64,000 nt of DNA from NCBI RefSeq assembly GCF_000466965.1, contig NZ_BATB01000008.1:30784-94783 (forward strand), in the 5' to 3' direction. Each line of letters begins with the position of its first letter. Within the stretch, counting starts at the first letter, position 1. Below are positions 38,973 to 46,710 of the stretch, one piece after another. Below the pieces are notes generated by a model, which saw only the letters and a program-made list of their open reading frames with translations, searched no databases and was not told the DNA's origin. Made by a program: the position numbers and the translations under genes. The stretch is from Limimaricola cinnabarinus LL-001 (GTDB lineage Bacteria > Pseudomonadota > Alphaproteobacteria > Rhodobacterales > Rhodobacteraceae).

Positions 38973-39006
38973 CGGTTTCTCCCTGTCGGACTTGGCCGAC
39001 TAATTG
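38943..39006 (-). ncRNA. Candidate small RNA 2 (short, promoter plus terminator)
   Basis: On the minus strand TTGACG (39041-39036), a 17-base gap and TAGCGT (39018-39013) could start a transcript near 39006. It would contain a small stem GTCGG-ccaagt-CCGAC (38985-39000) and end at the hairpin with TTTT at 38943. The -10 element is poor and no homologue is recognised. Confidence 0.22.
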
Positions 39007-39074
39007 CATCGGACGCTAGAATATGCAGGGGGAGGCGTCAACGGGTAACCCCCGAAAACCCAACGCAAAGACTT

Positions 39075-39100
39075 AAAAAAAACCGCGCCCGAAGGCGCGG
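39075..39100 (-). terminator. Strong orphan terminator on the minus strand
   Basis: CCGCGCC-TTCG-GGCGCGG followed by eight T residues (minus strand). Outer AGACTT/AAGTCT arms at 39069-39074 and 39102-39107 can also pair. No minus-strand gene ends here, so it most likely terminates a non-coding RNA or late read-through from 39904. Confidence 0.85.
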
Positions 39101-39250
39101 CAAGTCTGACAGGGAGGATATCAGACCGGTGGCCCGACACCGGCATCATGCCATCGGGAGGTTACGAATATCTCTACCGAACCGACCGAGGCGGTTCGAT
39201 CCACCGAAAGATGTGACGCGAGCGCTCTATGCGGGCCGCTCTTGCTATCC
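39075..39250 (-). ncRNA. Candidate small RNA 1 with two CCTCCC motifs
   Basis: Upstream of the strong terminator, minus-strand RNA would fold into a stem GTCTGA/TCAGAC (39121-39126 with 39104-39109) exposing the loop TATCCTCCCTG. Further up it would form CCGGTG/CACCGG and CGAACCG/CGGTTCG stems. A second CCTCCC lies at 39156-39161. Tandem anti-Shine-Dalgarno motifs before a terminator are the architecture of alphaproteobacterial CcsR and cuckoo-type small RNAs. The 5' end given is arbitrary. Confidence 0.35.
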
Positions 39251-39252
39251 AG

Positions 39253-39280
39253 GGTTGTATGTACGGTTTTATACATAACC
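39253..39280. repeat. Imperfect inverted repeat upstream of the DUF4440 gene
   Basis: GGTT-gt-ATGTA and TACAT-AACC form an AT-rich stem of nine pairs with a two-base bulge and an eight-base loop. It lies 90-115 bases before ATG 39368 and could be an operator for that gene or for the minus-strand RNA candidate. Confidence 0.35.
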
Positions 39281-39367
39281 TGAGAGGCATGCATGCTGAC
39301 GGAACGGAAACAATCGTGTAACGTTTGTGCCACGGGAGCATCGAACATGACGCATGGGAGGAACCTA

Positions 39368-39796
39368 ATGGAGCCACTGGCTGAAACGCTTTGGACTCTT
39401 GAAAAGAAACACTGGTTCGACGGTGCCGCGTTCTACGAGCGCCAACTCGAGGGAGGAGGAGAGCTGGTGATTCCGTTTCCAGCGGATCTTCAGGACCGTG
39501 ATGCCGCGTTGCAGGGCCTGCGCCCGGCACGACAGTTCGGGGCCATCGAGCTGCAGGAGAAGACCATGACCGAGCAAGGTGATACCGTTCTTCTGAGCTA
39601 CAGCGTCGTCGCATGGCGCGATTGTTGCTCGACGCCGCTGCGCGCGCGATGCGCCTCGACCTATCTCGACGATGACGGCACTTGGCTGCGCCTGTCGCAC
39701 GAGCGCGACACATCCGTCGCCACCGAGGAATTGGGAGAGGTGCGAAAACTGCTGCGTCGGCAGCTACGCCCGATGGCGCGGCTCGGAGCGGCTTGA
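39368..39796 (+). CDS. DUF4440/NTF2-like protein
   Basis: The 142-residue protein resembles small NTF2-like cone-fold proteins (DUF4440): it starts with an alpha-helical LWTLEKKHWFDGAAFYERQL segment followed by a beta sheet with VLLSYSVVAWRD and TYLDDDGTWLRLSHERD. Members are often enzymes or binding proteins of unknown substrate. I chose ATG 39368 because GGAGGA lies seven bases before it; the frame is open 25 codons further. It stands alone with its own terminator. Confidence 0.72.
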   Translation: MEPLAETLWTLEKKHWFDGAAFYERQLEGGGELVIPFPADLQDRDAALQGLRPARQFGAIELQEKTMTEQGDTVLLSYSVVAWRDCCSTPLRARCASTYLDDDGTWLRLSHERDTSVATEELGEVRKLLRRQLRPMARLGAA

Positions 39797-39826
39797 TCTT
39801 CAACCGAAAGTTGATCTGGCAAGATA

Positions 39827-39858
39827 TGGCCGACCCTACCGGGGTCGGCCAAGTCTTT
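39827..39858 (+). terminator. Rho-independent terminator after the DUF4440 gene
   Basis: TGGCCGACCC and GGGTCGGCCA form a 10-bp stem followed by AGTCTTTTG, about 30 bases after the stop codon. Confidence 0.75.
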
Positions 39859-39903
39859 TGGGCCCATGGGCCCGCCTGATGATCGCTGGATGGGGAAACC
39901 GCT

Positions 39904-41210
39904 TCAGAGGCTGTCCAGAGGGCGGATGCGCAGCGTCGAGATCCGGTTCTCTTCCTTGCCGATGACTTCGAAGCGGAAACCGTGGAAGCTGAAGACCTGC
40001 CTTCGGTCGGGATCATCTGCGCCTCGTGGATCACCAGCCCCGCGATCGTGTTGGCCTCTTCGTCGGGGAGGTTCCAGTCCTGCCGCCGGTTGAGATCACG
40101 GATCGTCATCGAGCCGTCGATCACGTAGGCGCCGTCCTCGGTCATTGCGATCGGCTCTTCGCGCTCGGCGTCGAATTCGTCCGAGATCTCTCCCACGATC
40201 TCCTCGAGGATGTCTTCGAGCGTGATCAGGCCGCGCAGCGCGCCATATTCGTCGACGACCAAGGCAAAATGCGTGTGCCGCTTGAGAAACTGGCGCATCT
40301 GGTCGTCGAGCGTCGTGGTCTCGGGGATGAAGTAGGGCGTCATCGCGACATCCATGATGTCGAAATTTTCGAGTTCAGTCGTCTCGACTGCGCCATCGCC
40401 CATCATCTTGTGCATCGCGCGTAGGAGATCCTTCGCGTGCAGGATGCCGACGATGTTTTCGGGTTCGTCGCGATAGAGCGGCAGGCGCGTGTGTGGGCTT
40501 TCGAGGCACAGCGACAGGATCTCGGTCGCGGGGCGGCCCGCATCGATCATCGCGATGTTGGAGCGGTGCAGCATCACCTCTTCGACCGTGCGGTCCCCGA
40601 GATCGAGCGCGCCGAGGATGCGGTCGCGATCCTCGCGGTCGACGACGCCCTCCTCGTGGCCGAGGCTCAATGCGCCGGCGATTTCCTCGCGCACGGCGAG
40701 AACGTTGAGGTCGGGGTCGGTGCGCACGCCGAACAGGCGCAGCAATGCCCGGACCAAGACCTGGACCGCCGAGACGACGGGGGCGAAGATCAGGATCACC
40801 CAGCCGATGGGGCGCGCGACGGTACTGGCGAACGTCTCTGCGTTGGTGATGGCATAGGTCTTGGGCAGCACTTCGGCGAAGATCAGCACCAGAAGCGTCA
40901 TCACCAGCGTCGCCGCTGCCACGCCGCTGTCGCCGAAGACGCGGGTGAGCAGCGCGGTCGCCAGCGAGGTGGCGAGAATGTTGACGACGTTGTTGCCCAA
41001 GAGGACCGAGCCGATCAGGCGCTCGTTGTCCTCGGTCACCTGAAGTGCCTGCGCCGCCCCCTTGGAGCCGCGATCGGCCGCCGCGCGCAGCTTGCCGCGC
41101 GACGCGGCGGTCAGCGCCGTCTCGGAGCCCGAGAAGAAGGCCGAGGCCACCAGAAGGAAGAGAATCGCGATGCTGGTGATCCAGAAGGCGGCGTCGAGGG
41201 CGGTTTCCAT
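39904..41210 (-). pseudogene. HlyC/CorC family (CNNM domain plus CBS pair) membrane protein, C-terminal frame broken by an apparent one-base deletion
   Basis: The protein has four N-terminal membrane helices (DUF21/CNNM, about 10-150) including SAFFSGSETALTAASRGKLR, a CBS domain pair (about 205-335; TRLPLYRDEPENIVGILHAKD, LVVDEYGALRGLITLEDILE) and a CorC_HlyC domain. Members are linked to magnesium or cobalt efflux. Near 40000 the frame slips: after MIPTEG the expected continuation QVFSFHGFRFEVIGKEENRI to a TGA at 39904 lies in another frame. In the frame as sequenced, translation runs on for about 240 meaningless residues to 39174. The intact protein is about 435 residues, the normal length. 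Confidence 0.87.
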
Positions 41211-41265
41211 GAAGTCCTTCGCAATTTGCGGCTCCCCCAGAGTTATGGTCCGGGGTGTGGCGGGA

Positions 41266-42219
41266 TCAACCCTTCTCGCGCGGATGCGCGAGAGGATGAT
41301 GCTCGTATACGAGCGCGGTCAGGCGCTCGCTCTGCACATGGGTGTAGATCTCGGTGGTCGATAGATCCGCGTGACCCAGAAGCGCCTGGATCGCCCGCAG
41401 ATCCGCGCCCCCCGCGAGAAGATGGCTCGCGAAGGCGTGGCGCAACACATGCGGCGTCACCTGATCCGGAGCAAGCCCCGCGCGTGCGGCTAGATCCTTG
41501 ATCAGCACGAAAAAGCTCTGCCGCGTCAGGTGGCCGTCGCGGCCGCGCGCGGGAAACAGGAATTTCGAGGCGGGCTTGCCGGCAGCGACCGCCTCGGCCT
41601 CCGCCGCGTCGCGTCGCGCCAGCCATGCCGAAACGGCGGCCCGCGCGGGGCGCGACAGAGGCACCATCCGCTCGCGCCCGCCTTTGCCGCGCACCAGCAG
41701 CATTTCGGGATCGCCGCGCAGCGCCGCCACCGGCAGCGTCACGAGTTCGGACACCCGCAGGCCGGTGGCATAGAGCAGTTCCATCAGGCAGGTGGCGCGC
41801 AGCGGATCGCGCGGCTCGGTGCGGGCGGCGGCGAGCAGCGCCTCGACCTCCTCCCGCGAGAGCGTACCGGGCAGGCGGCGCGCTCGGCCCGGTCCCTTGA
41901 GCCGGATCGCCGGGTTGTCCTCGCGCCAGCCTTCCTCGAACGCGAATCGAAACAATTGCCGGATCGAGGACAGCCGCCGTGCGCGGGTGGCGCTCGACAA
42001 CCCTTCGGCCTCGCAGGATATGAGGTAGCGCTCCACGTGGTCCTGCGTGGCGCTGGCGAAATGCGCATCCTTGTGCGTCAGCCACCCGGCGAAATCATTG
42101 AGGTCGCGCCCATAGGCCAGAAGCGTGTTGCGCGCGGCATCAAGCTCGGCGGCCTGTGCTTCGAGAAAGGCCGAGATCCAATGCCCCATCGGCATCGCGG
42201 CAGCCTGTGCAGCACTCAT
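41266..42219 (-). CDS. xerD: Site-specific tyrosine recombinase XerD
   Basis: The 317-residue recombinase works with XerC at dif to resolve chromosome dimers. It has the N-terminal SAM-like core-binding domain (about 12-95) and the catalytic domain with the complete set of residues: Arg155 (TGLRVSE), Lys179, His257 and Arg260 (HVLRHAFASH), His283 (GHAD) and nucleophile Tyr292. Housekeeping XerD rather than a phage integrase, judged by length and motifs. It overlaps the stop of the preceding hypothetical gene by four bases. Confidence 0.92.
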   Translation of the reverse strand: MSAAQAAAMPMGHWISAFLEAQAAELDAARNTLLAYGRDLNDFAGWLTHKDAHFASATQDHVERYLISCEAEGLSSATRARRLSSIRQLFRFAFEEGWREDNPAIRLKGPGRARRLPGTLSREEVEALLAAARTEPRDPLRATCLMELLYATGLRVSELVTLPVAALRGDPEMLLVRGKGGRERMVPLSRPARAAVSAWLARRDAAEAEAVAAGKPASKFLFPARGRDGHLTRQSFFVLIKDLAARAGLAPDQVTPHVLRHAFASHLLAGGADLRAIQALLGHADLSTTEIYTHVQSERLTALVYEHHPLAHPREKG

Positions 42220-43790
42220 GAAGAACGCTCCAGCAACAGCAGCTGCAGCGCGACGCGGCGCGCCGTATCCTCCATCCCGACGGCCCGCAGTGTGGCGAGC
42301 CCATCGGCAAGCGCCCCGGTGTCGCCGGTGCGGCCCTGCTCGATCAGGAGGGTCGCCGTCAGGATGGCCTCGCCCAGCCGACCCTCGTCGATCATGGTCG
42401 ACAGCCCTGCGGGCGGCGACCTGTCCGAGAACCCGTCGAGCAGGGCGAGGGGAATGGGATCGTCGGGGGCCGGATCGGGACGGGCATCCTCGGGCACGCC
42501 GCGCGCCAATGCCGATAGCAAGGCGTCGCGCGGGGTTGCGGCCTCAAGCGGCTGCGCGGCGGCCTCGTAATCGGGGCCGAGCAGAGCCATTTCCTGTGCA
42601 ATCCGCGTCGTTTTCCCGGGCAGATCTACGCCAACAAGATCAGGCCCGTAGTGCTGGGCGAAGGCGGACTGAAGCCGCGCGTCGTGCATTGCCTCCCATG
42701 CAGGGGGCAACGTTTGCGCGACCTTTCCCGTGTCGCCCGCGCGCAGGGCCGTGTCGAAGCCCTGTATCGCGGCGGCCCGATCCCACAATCCGCCCGAGGC
42801 GGCGGGCACGCGGGCCGTATAGATGCCGAACAGCCGCGCGGGCTCGATCGCGCCGTGGCGGGCGAGCCGTTCAGCTGCCTCGATCTGTGCGCGCCACGCC
42901 TTGGTGGGACGCAGGTCGGCATGGCTGAAGGCGCGGGGCAGGGAAGCCGCCGGCATCGCCTCGCCCACCGCTTCGCGCAGGCGGTAGACCAAGGGCGTCA
43001 CCCGTTCGGGCGCCTCAAGCGGCGGCTCGCCCTCATAGAGGTCGGGGTCGAGAAAACGCGACAGCATGGCGTCCTCGGCATCGGTCACCTCGGCCAGCGC
43101 GCGAGCCGAGTTGAGCGTCAGCGCCGCGGCCTGCCAGTCGCCTTCGCGGGCAAGACAGAAGATCCGTGCGGGCCAAGTCGGGGCGATGGCGGGCTTGTTG
43201 CGCATGGCGCGGCAAGCCGCGTTCTCGGAGCCGGTGAGCAGCGCGGTGTCGAACCAGCGCCGGAACCGCTCGGGATCGTCGGGGCCGGCCTCCTGCAGCA
43301 GTTCGGCCGCCGGATCGAGCGCGCCCATCTCGAGCAGCCGGTCGATCCGTGCGAGAAACAGCGCGCCGCGCCCGTCCGCATCGGTGGGAGGATCGGCCTC
43401 GGCCACCATCAGGAGCTGTAGCAGCGCTTCAAGGGCGGGGAGCGTGTCGAGCGGCTGCGCCTCGATCAGGGCGATCAGCCGATCCTGCTCGCTGGCCGAC
43501 CACAGATGGCGCGGCAGGCCCGAGACACGCGGCCCGACCAGCCCCACGGAATCGGGAGACGCGGAATCGAGCGGGCGCACCGAAACCTGCGGCGCGGCCG
43601 CGCTGTCGGCCACGGGCGGCTCTTCGGTGTCGGGCCCGGGGGCCGTCGTGTCGGGCAGGGCCACCGACCGCGACAGCCAGTCGATCGCGGAGAGCGGTTC
43701 TCCGCCGGTCGCGTCCTGCTGCGCGGCTCCGGGCTGGGCCAAGGCCGCGATCGCGGTGGTCACGAGCAGGAGGCGCGCGGCGCGCGTCAC
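42216..43790 (-). CDS. Conserved periplasmic hypothetical protein with helical repeats
   Basis: The 524-residue protein starts at a GTG that overlaps the stop of the small membrane gene upstream (GTGA). It has a signal peptide (MTRAARLLLVTTAIAALAQPGAAQ), an acidic Pro-rich segment (about 40-85) and then a long run of Ala/Leu/Glu-rich helices that resemble TPR or similar repeats (about 100-520). No catalytic motif is visible. The tight coupling to a one-helix membrane protein on one side and xerD on the other suggests a conserved three-gene unit in Rhodobacterales. I do not know its function. Confidence 0.82.
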   Translation of the reverse strand: MTRAARLLLVTTAIAALAQPGAAQQDATGGEPLSAIDWLSRSVALPDTTAPGPDTEEPPVADSAAAPQVSVRPLDSASPDSVGLVGPRVSGLPRHLWSASEQDRLIALIEAQPLDTLPALEALLQLLMVAEADPPTDADGRGALFLARIDRLLEMGALDPAAELLQEAGPDDPERFRRWFDTALLTGSENAACRAMRNKPAIAPTWPARIFCLAREGDWQAAALTLNSARALAEVTDAEDAMLSRFLDPDLYEGEPPLEAPERVTPLVYRLREAVGEAMPAASLPRAFSHADLRPTKAWRAQIEAAERLARHGAIEPARLFGIYTARVPAASGGLWDRAAAIQGFDTALRAGDTGKVAQTLPPAWEAMHDARLQSAFAQHYGPDLVGVDLPGKTTRIAQEMALLGPDYEAAAQPLEAATPRDALLSALARGVPEDARPDPAPDDPIPLALLDGFSDRSPPAGLSTMIDEGRLGEAILTATLLIEQGRTGDTGALADGLATLRAVGMEDTARRVALQLLLLERSS

Positions 43791-43957
43791 TGACCGATCC
43801 CGAGGGTGACGGGCTTGGTCACCTCCGTGGCGGGGGCCGCAAAATCATCGGGGAACAGCATCGGTCCCACATAGGCATAGGCCAGAACACCCAACACGGC
43901 CAACACCGCGAGGATCAGCGCCGCTTTCACCAGCGCCCAGATCAGTCGTCTCAGCAT
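43787..43957 (-). CDS. Small single-pass membrane protein (56 residues)
   Basis: The ATG at 43957 opens a 57-codon frame: a basic start (MLRRLIWALVKAAL), a strong membrane helix (about 10-30) ending AYAYVGPMLFPDD, and a short periplasmic tail ending LGIGQ. Its TGA overlaps the GTG of the large periplasmic gene, which is strong evidence that it is real and co-translated. Codon use is typical of the surroundings. Function unknown. Confidence 0.75.
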   Translation of the reverse strand: MLRRLIWALVKAALILAVLAVLGVLAYAYVGPMLFPDDFAAPATEVTKPVTLGIGQ

Positions 43958-44099
43958 CTCAGTCGTTTCCTTGCCCCGGTCTGCGGGCAGCCGTGCGCCG
44001 CCTCTTTCGAACGATTCATAACTGGTCTTTCGGCGGATATCACGTCATTCAGGGCGAGAAATTGCCGGGCCCGTACTGCGGGCCGCGACAAGGGGACGG

Positions 44100-44699
44100 A
44101 TGCAGGCGGGGAAGGCGCAGATGACGGTACGGGACGACGCCGGAGCGCCACGCGCGCGGCAGCTGCGACGACCCCTGGTCCTGGTCGGGATGATGGGATC
44201 GGGCAAGACCGCCATCGGCCGCGCTCTCGCCACACGGCTGGGCTGCGGATTCGTCGACAGCGACGCGGCCATCGAGGAGGCTGCGAAATGCACGATCGCC
44301 GAGATATTCGCCCGCGACGGTGAGCCGTTCTTTCGTGCCCGAGAGAGCGAAGTGCTAGGGCGGCTGCTCGAAGCGGGGCCGCGCGTGATCTCGACCGGAG
44401 GCGGCGCGTATCTCGCCCCTGCCAATCGCGACATGATCTCCCGGCTGGGGGCGGCGCTGTGGTTGGACGCCGATCTCGATCTTCTGTGGGAACGGGTGCG
44501 CCACAAATCCACCCGGCCCTTGCTGCGCACCGCGGATCCACGCGGCACGCTGTCGCGCCTACTCACCGAGCGCCGCCCCGTCTATGCGCAAGCCGAACTG
44601 CGGCTTATCGCGCAGCCGGGGGATTCGATCGACCGGACCACCAGCCGCGTGATCGAGACCCTCGCCACCCGGCCCGACATCATGGAGACACAGCAATGA
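44100..44699 (+). CDS. aroK: Shikimate kinase
   Basis: The 199-residue kinase phosphorylates shikimate in aromatic amino acid synthesis. The P-loop GMMGSGKT is at residues 30-37, the shikimate-binding aspartate in FVDSDAAIEE, and the STGGG motif follows. Starts at ATG 44100 (GGGGACGG upstream) or ATG 44121 (GGGGAAGG upstream) are both plausible. The stop overlaps the aroB start. Confidence 0.95.
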   Translation: MQAGKAQMTVRDDAGAPRARQLRRPLVLVGMMGSGKTAIGRALATRLGCGFVDSDAAIEEAAKCTIAEIFARDGEPFFRARESEVLGRLLEAGPRVISTGGGAYLAPANRDMISRLGAALWLDADLDLLWERVRHKSTRPLLRTADPRGTLSRLLTERRPVYAQAELRLIAQPGDSIDRTTSRVIETLATRPDIMETQQ

Positions 44700-45817
44700 T
44701 CGCCCCCAAGACTGCCACCGTCCGGGTCGACCTACCGGGGCGGGCCTATGACATTCATGTCGGCGCCGGGCTCGTGGCGCAGGCAGGGCATCACCTGCGC
44801 CCGCTGCTGCGCCGCCCGCGCGTCGCGATCCTTACCGACGAAACCGTGGCACAGGCACATCTGGCGGCACTCGAAGCCGGACTCGCTGCCCAAAGCATCG
44901 AGGCGGTGAGCCTCGCGCTGCCTGCGGGTGAGGCAACCAAGTCGTGGGACGGTCTGGCCCGCGCGACCGAATGGCTGATCGAGAGCCGCGTCGAGCGCGG
45001 CGATCTCGTCGTGGCTTTTGGCGGCGGGGTGATCGGCGATCTGGCCGGGTTCGCCGCCGCCATCGCCCGGCGCGGCATTCGATTCGTGCAGATGCCTACC
45101 TCGCTCCTGGCGCAGGTCGACAGTTCGGTCGGCGGCAAGACCGGCATCAACACCGCGCAGGGCAAGAACCTTGCCGGGGCGTTTCACCAGCCGGTGCTCG
45201 TGCTTGCCGACGTCGCGCTGCTCGACACGCTGCCCGAGCGCGAGTTTCTCTCGGGCTATGGAGAGGTGGTGAAATACGGCCTTCTGGGCGACGCGGGTTT
45301 CTTCGAATGGCTCGAAATCAACGGCCCGCGCCTGCGCGACGGCGACCGCGACGCCCGGCTCGAGGCGGTGCGGCGGTCGTGCGAGATGAAGGCCGAGATC
45401 GTGATGCGCGACGAAACCGAACAGGGTGACCGGGCACTTCTCAATCTGGGGCACACCTTCTGTCACGCGCTCGAGGCGGCGACGGGCTATTCGGATCGGC
45501 TCAAGCATGGCGAGGGGGTGGCGATCGGCTGCGCTCTGGCCTTCGATCTGTCGGCGCGCCTTGGGCTCTGCCCGCAGGAGGAGCCGAGCCGCGTGCGCGC
45601 GCATCTGGCCACGATGGGCATGCGAGCCGAGCTGCGCGACATCCCCGGCGATCTGCCCTCCGCCGAATCGCTGTTGGCGCTTATGGGGCAGGACAAGAAG
45701 GTGAAAGACGGCAAGCTGCGCTTCGTGCTGGCCCGCGCGATAGGTGAGGCCTTTGTCACTTCGGATGTGCCACCGGAGGCAGTGATTTCGGTCCTGTCGG
45801 ACAGTGCCGCAGGGTAA
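44696..45817 (+). CDS. aroB: 3-dehydroquinate synthase
   Basis: The 373-residue NAD- and metal-dependent enzyme makes 3-dehydroquinate, the second step of the shikimate pathway. Visible motifs are the NAD-binding GGGVIGDLAGFAAA, PTSLLAQVDSSVGGKTGIN, and metal ligands in NLGHTFCHALE and the GEGVAIG region (KHGEGVAIG). It is translationally coupled to aroK (ATGA). Confidence 0.97.
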   Translation: MIAPKTATVRVDLPGRAYDIHVGAGLVAQAGHHLRPLLRRPRVAILTDETVAQAHLAALEAGLAAQSIEAVSLALPAGEATKSWDGLARATEWLIESRVERGDLVVAFGGGVIGDLAGFAAAIARRGIRFVQMPTSLLAQVDSSVGGKTGINTAQGKNLAGAFHQPVLVLADVALLDTLPEREFLSGYGEVVKYGLLGDAGFFEWLEINGPRLRDGDRDARLEAVRRSCEMKAEIVMRDETEQGDRALLNLGHTFCHALEAATGYSDRLKHGEGVAIGCALAFDLSARLGLCPQEEPSRVRAHLATMGMRAELRDIPGDLPSAESLLALMGQDKKVKDGKLRFVLARAIGEAFVTSDVPPEAVISVLSDSAAG

Positions 45818-45834
45818 TCGGCAGGACGCCGCCG

Positions 45835-45920
45835 ACACATGGGCCGATCTCTGCGCGCAGACGGCGTCGACCCTGCGCATTTTTCTGCAGCTGCATTGAA
45901 CCTTCCCATGGCCCATGTGT
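45835..45920. repeat. 11-bp inverted repeat spaced by 64 bases upstream of the barrel protein gene
   Basis: ACACATGGGCC (45835-45845) and GGCCCATGTGT (45910-45920) are exact reverse complements in the 199-base gap between aroB and the outer membrane protein gene. They could pair in a leader RNA or form two operator half sites. Nothing else is recognised in this gap. Confidence 0.45.
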
Positions 45921-46016
45921 TCTAGCGAGGACGCACCGGCCCAGATCGGTGGTCCGCCACGGTCGCCCCCCTCCCAATCATCGGGTGACCGGGCATGGAA
46001 CGAAGAGGAACTACAC

Positions 46017-46625
46017 ATGAATTTCAAGACCCCCACCTTTGCACTGACCTTCGGCCTTCTGGCCGCCCCCGCCTTTGCCGGTGGTCTGGCCATGCCGGTC
46101 GCCGATCCGGTGGCCCCCGCCGCCCCCGTCGCCGTGGCCCCCGTGGTCGCGACCGGGTCCGACTGGTCGGGCTTCTACGCCGGTGGCCAGCTCGGCTACG
46201 GCGAAGCCGAAACCGATGACGACACGTTCGATGAGGACGGCGCCGTCTATGGTGGCCAGCTGGGCTACAACTACGACTTCGGCAAGCTCGTCCTCGGTGG
46301 CGAAGTGTCCTATGTCGGCACCGAGATCGGTGACGAGGACAGCGCTACCGAGATCGACGGCATCGCCACCGCCAAGCTGCGCGCGGGCTATGACGCGGGC
46401 GCCTTCCTGCCCTACGTGACCGCCGGTTACGCCAGCGCCTACACCGCCGATGACATCGGCGGCGAAGACCAGTTCGACGGCTACGTCTACGGTGCCGGCG
46501 TGGACTACAAGGTCACCGAGAACATCGTCGTCGGCGGCGAAGTGCTGCAGCACGAGTTCGAAGACCTCGGCGCCACCGACCTTGAGACGACCACCGCCGC
46601 GGCGCGCGTGTCCTACCAGTTCTGA
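46017..46625 (+). CDS. Outer membrane beta-barrel protein (OmpW/opacity porin-like)
   Basis: The 202-residue protein has a signal peptide cleaved after AFA (residue 21), an Ala/Pro/Val linker, and then an eight-strand barrel pattern of alternating residues starting SDWSGFYAGGQLGYGEAE. It ends in SYQF, and the C-terminal phenylalanine is the standard recognition signal for the BAM machinery. Composition is very acidic. AGAGGAA precedes the ATG. Strong terminator follows, so it is a single-gene unit, probably well expressed. Confidence 0.88.
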   Translation: MNFKTPTFALTFGLLAAPAFAGGLAMPVADPVAPAAPVAVAPVVATGSDWSGFYAGGQLGYGEAETDDDTFDEDGAVYGGQLGYNYDFGKLVLGGEVSYVGTEIGDEDSATEIDGIATAKLRAGYDAGAFLPYVTAGYASAYTADDIGGEDQFDGYVYGAGVDYKVTENIVVGGEVLQHEFEDLGATDLETTTAAARVSYQF

Positions 46626-46673
46626 TCGGACGGGCCCGGCCATCTGCCGGGCAGCCTCGATCACGACTAGCGG

Positions 46674-46702
46674 AAAAGGGGGTCGGTTACGGCCCCCTTT
46701 TT
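46674..46702. terminator. Bidirectional terminator between the barrel protein and aminotransferase genes
   Basis: AAAAGGGGG and CCCCCTTTTT enclose a ten-base loop; a T run follows on both strands, so it serves both convergent genes. Confidence 0.85.
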
Positions 46703-46710
46703 CATGTCTG

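Noticed and set aside
39101..39126. Plus-strand reading of the hairpin as a ribosome-binding site (GGGAGG) held in a loop
   Set aside because: No start codon follows at a usable distance and no plus-strand frame opens there; the minus-strand CCTCCC reading with a terminator fits better.
41266..42219. Tyrosine recombinase as a sign of an integrated element
   Set aside because: Length, motifs and context fit housekeeping XerD; no attachment repeats, cargo genes or composition change nearby.
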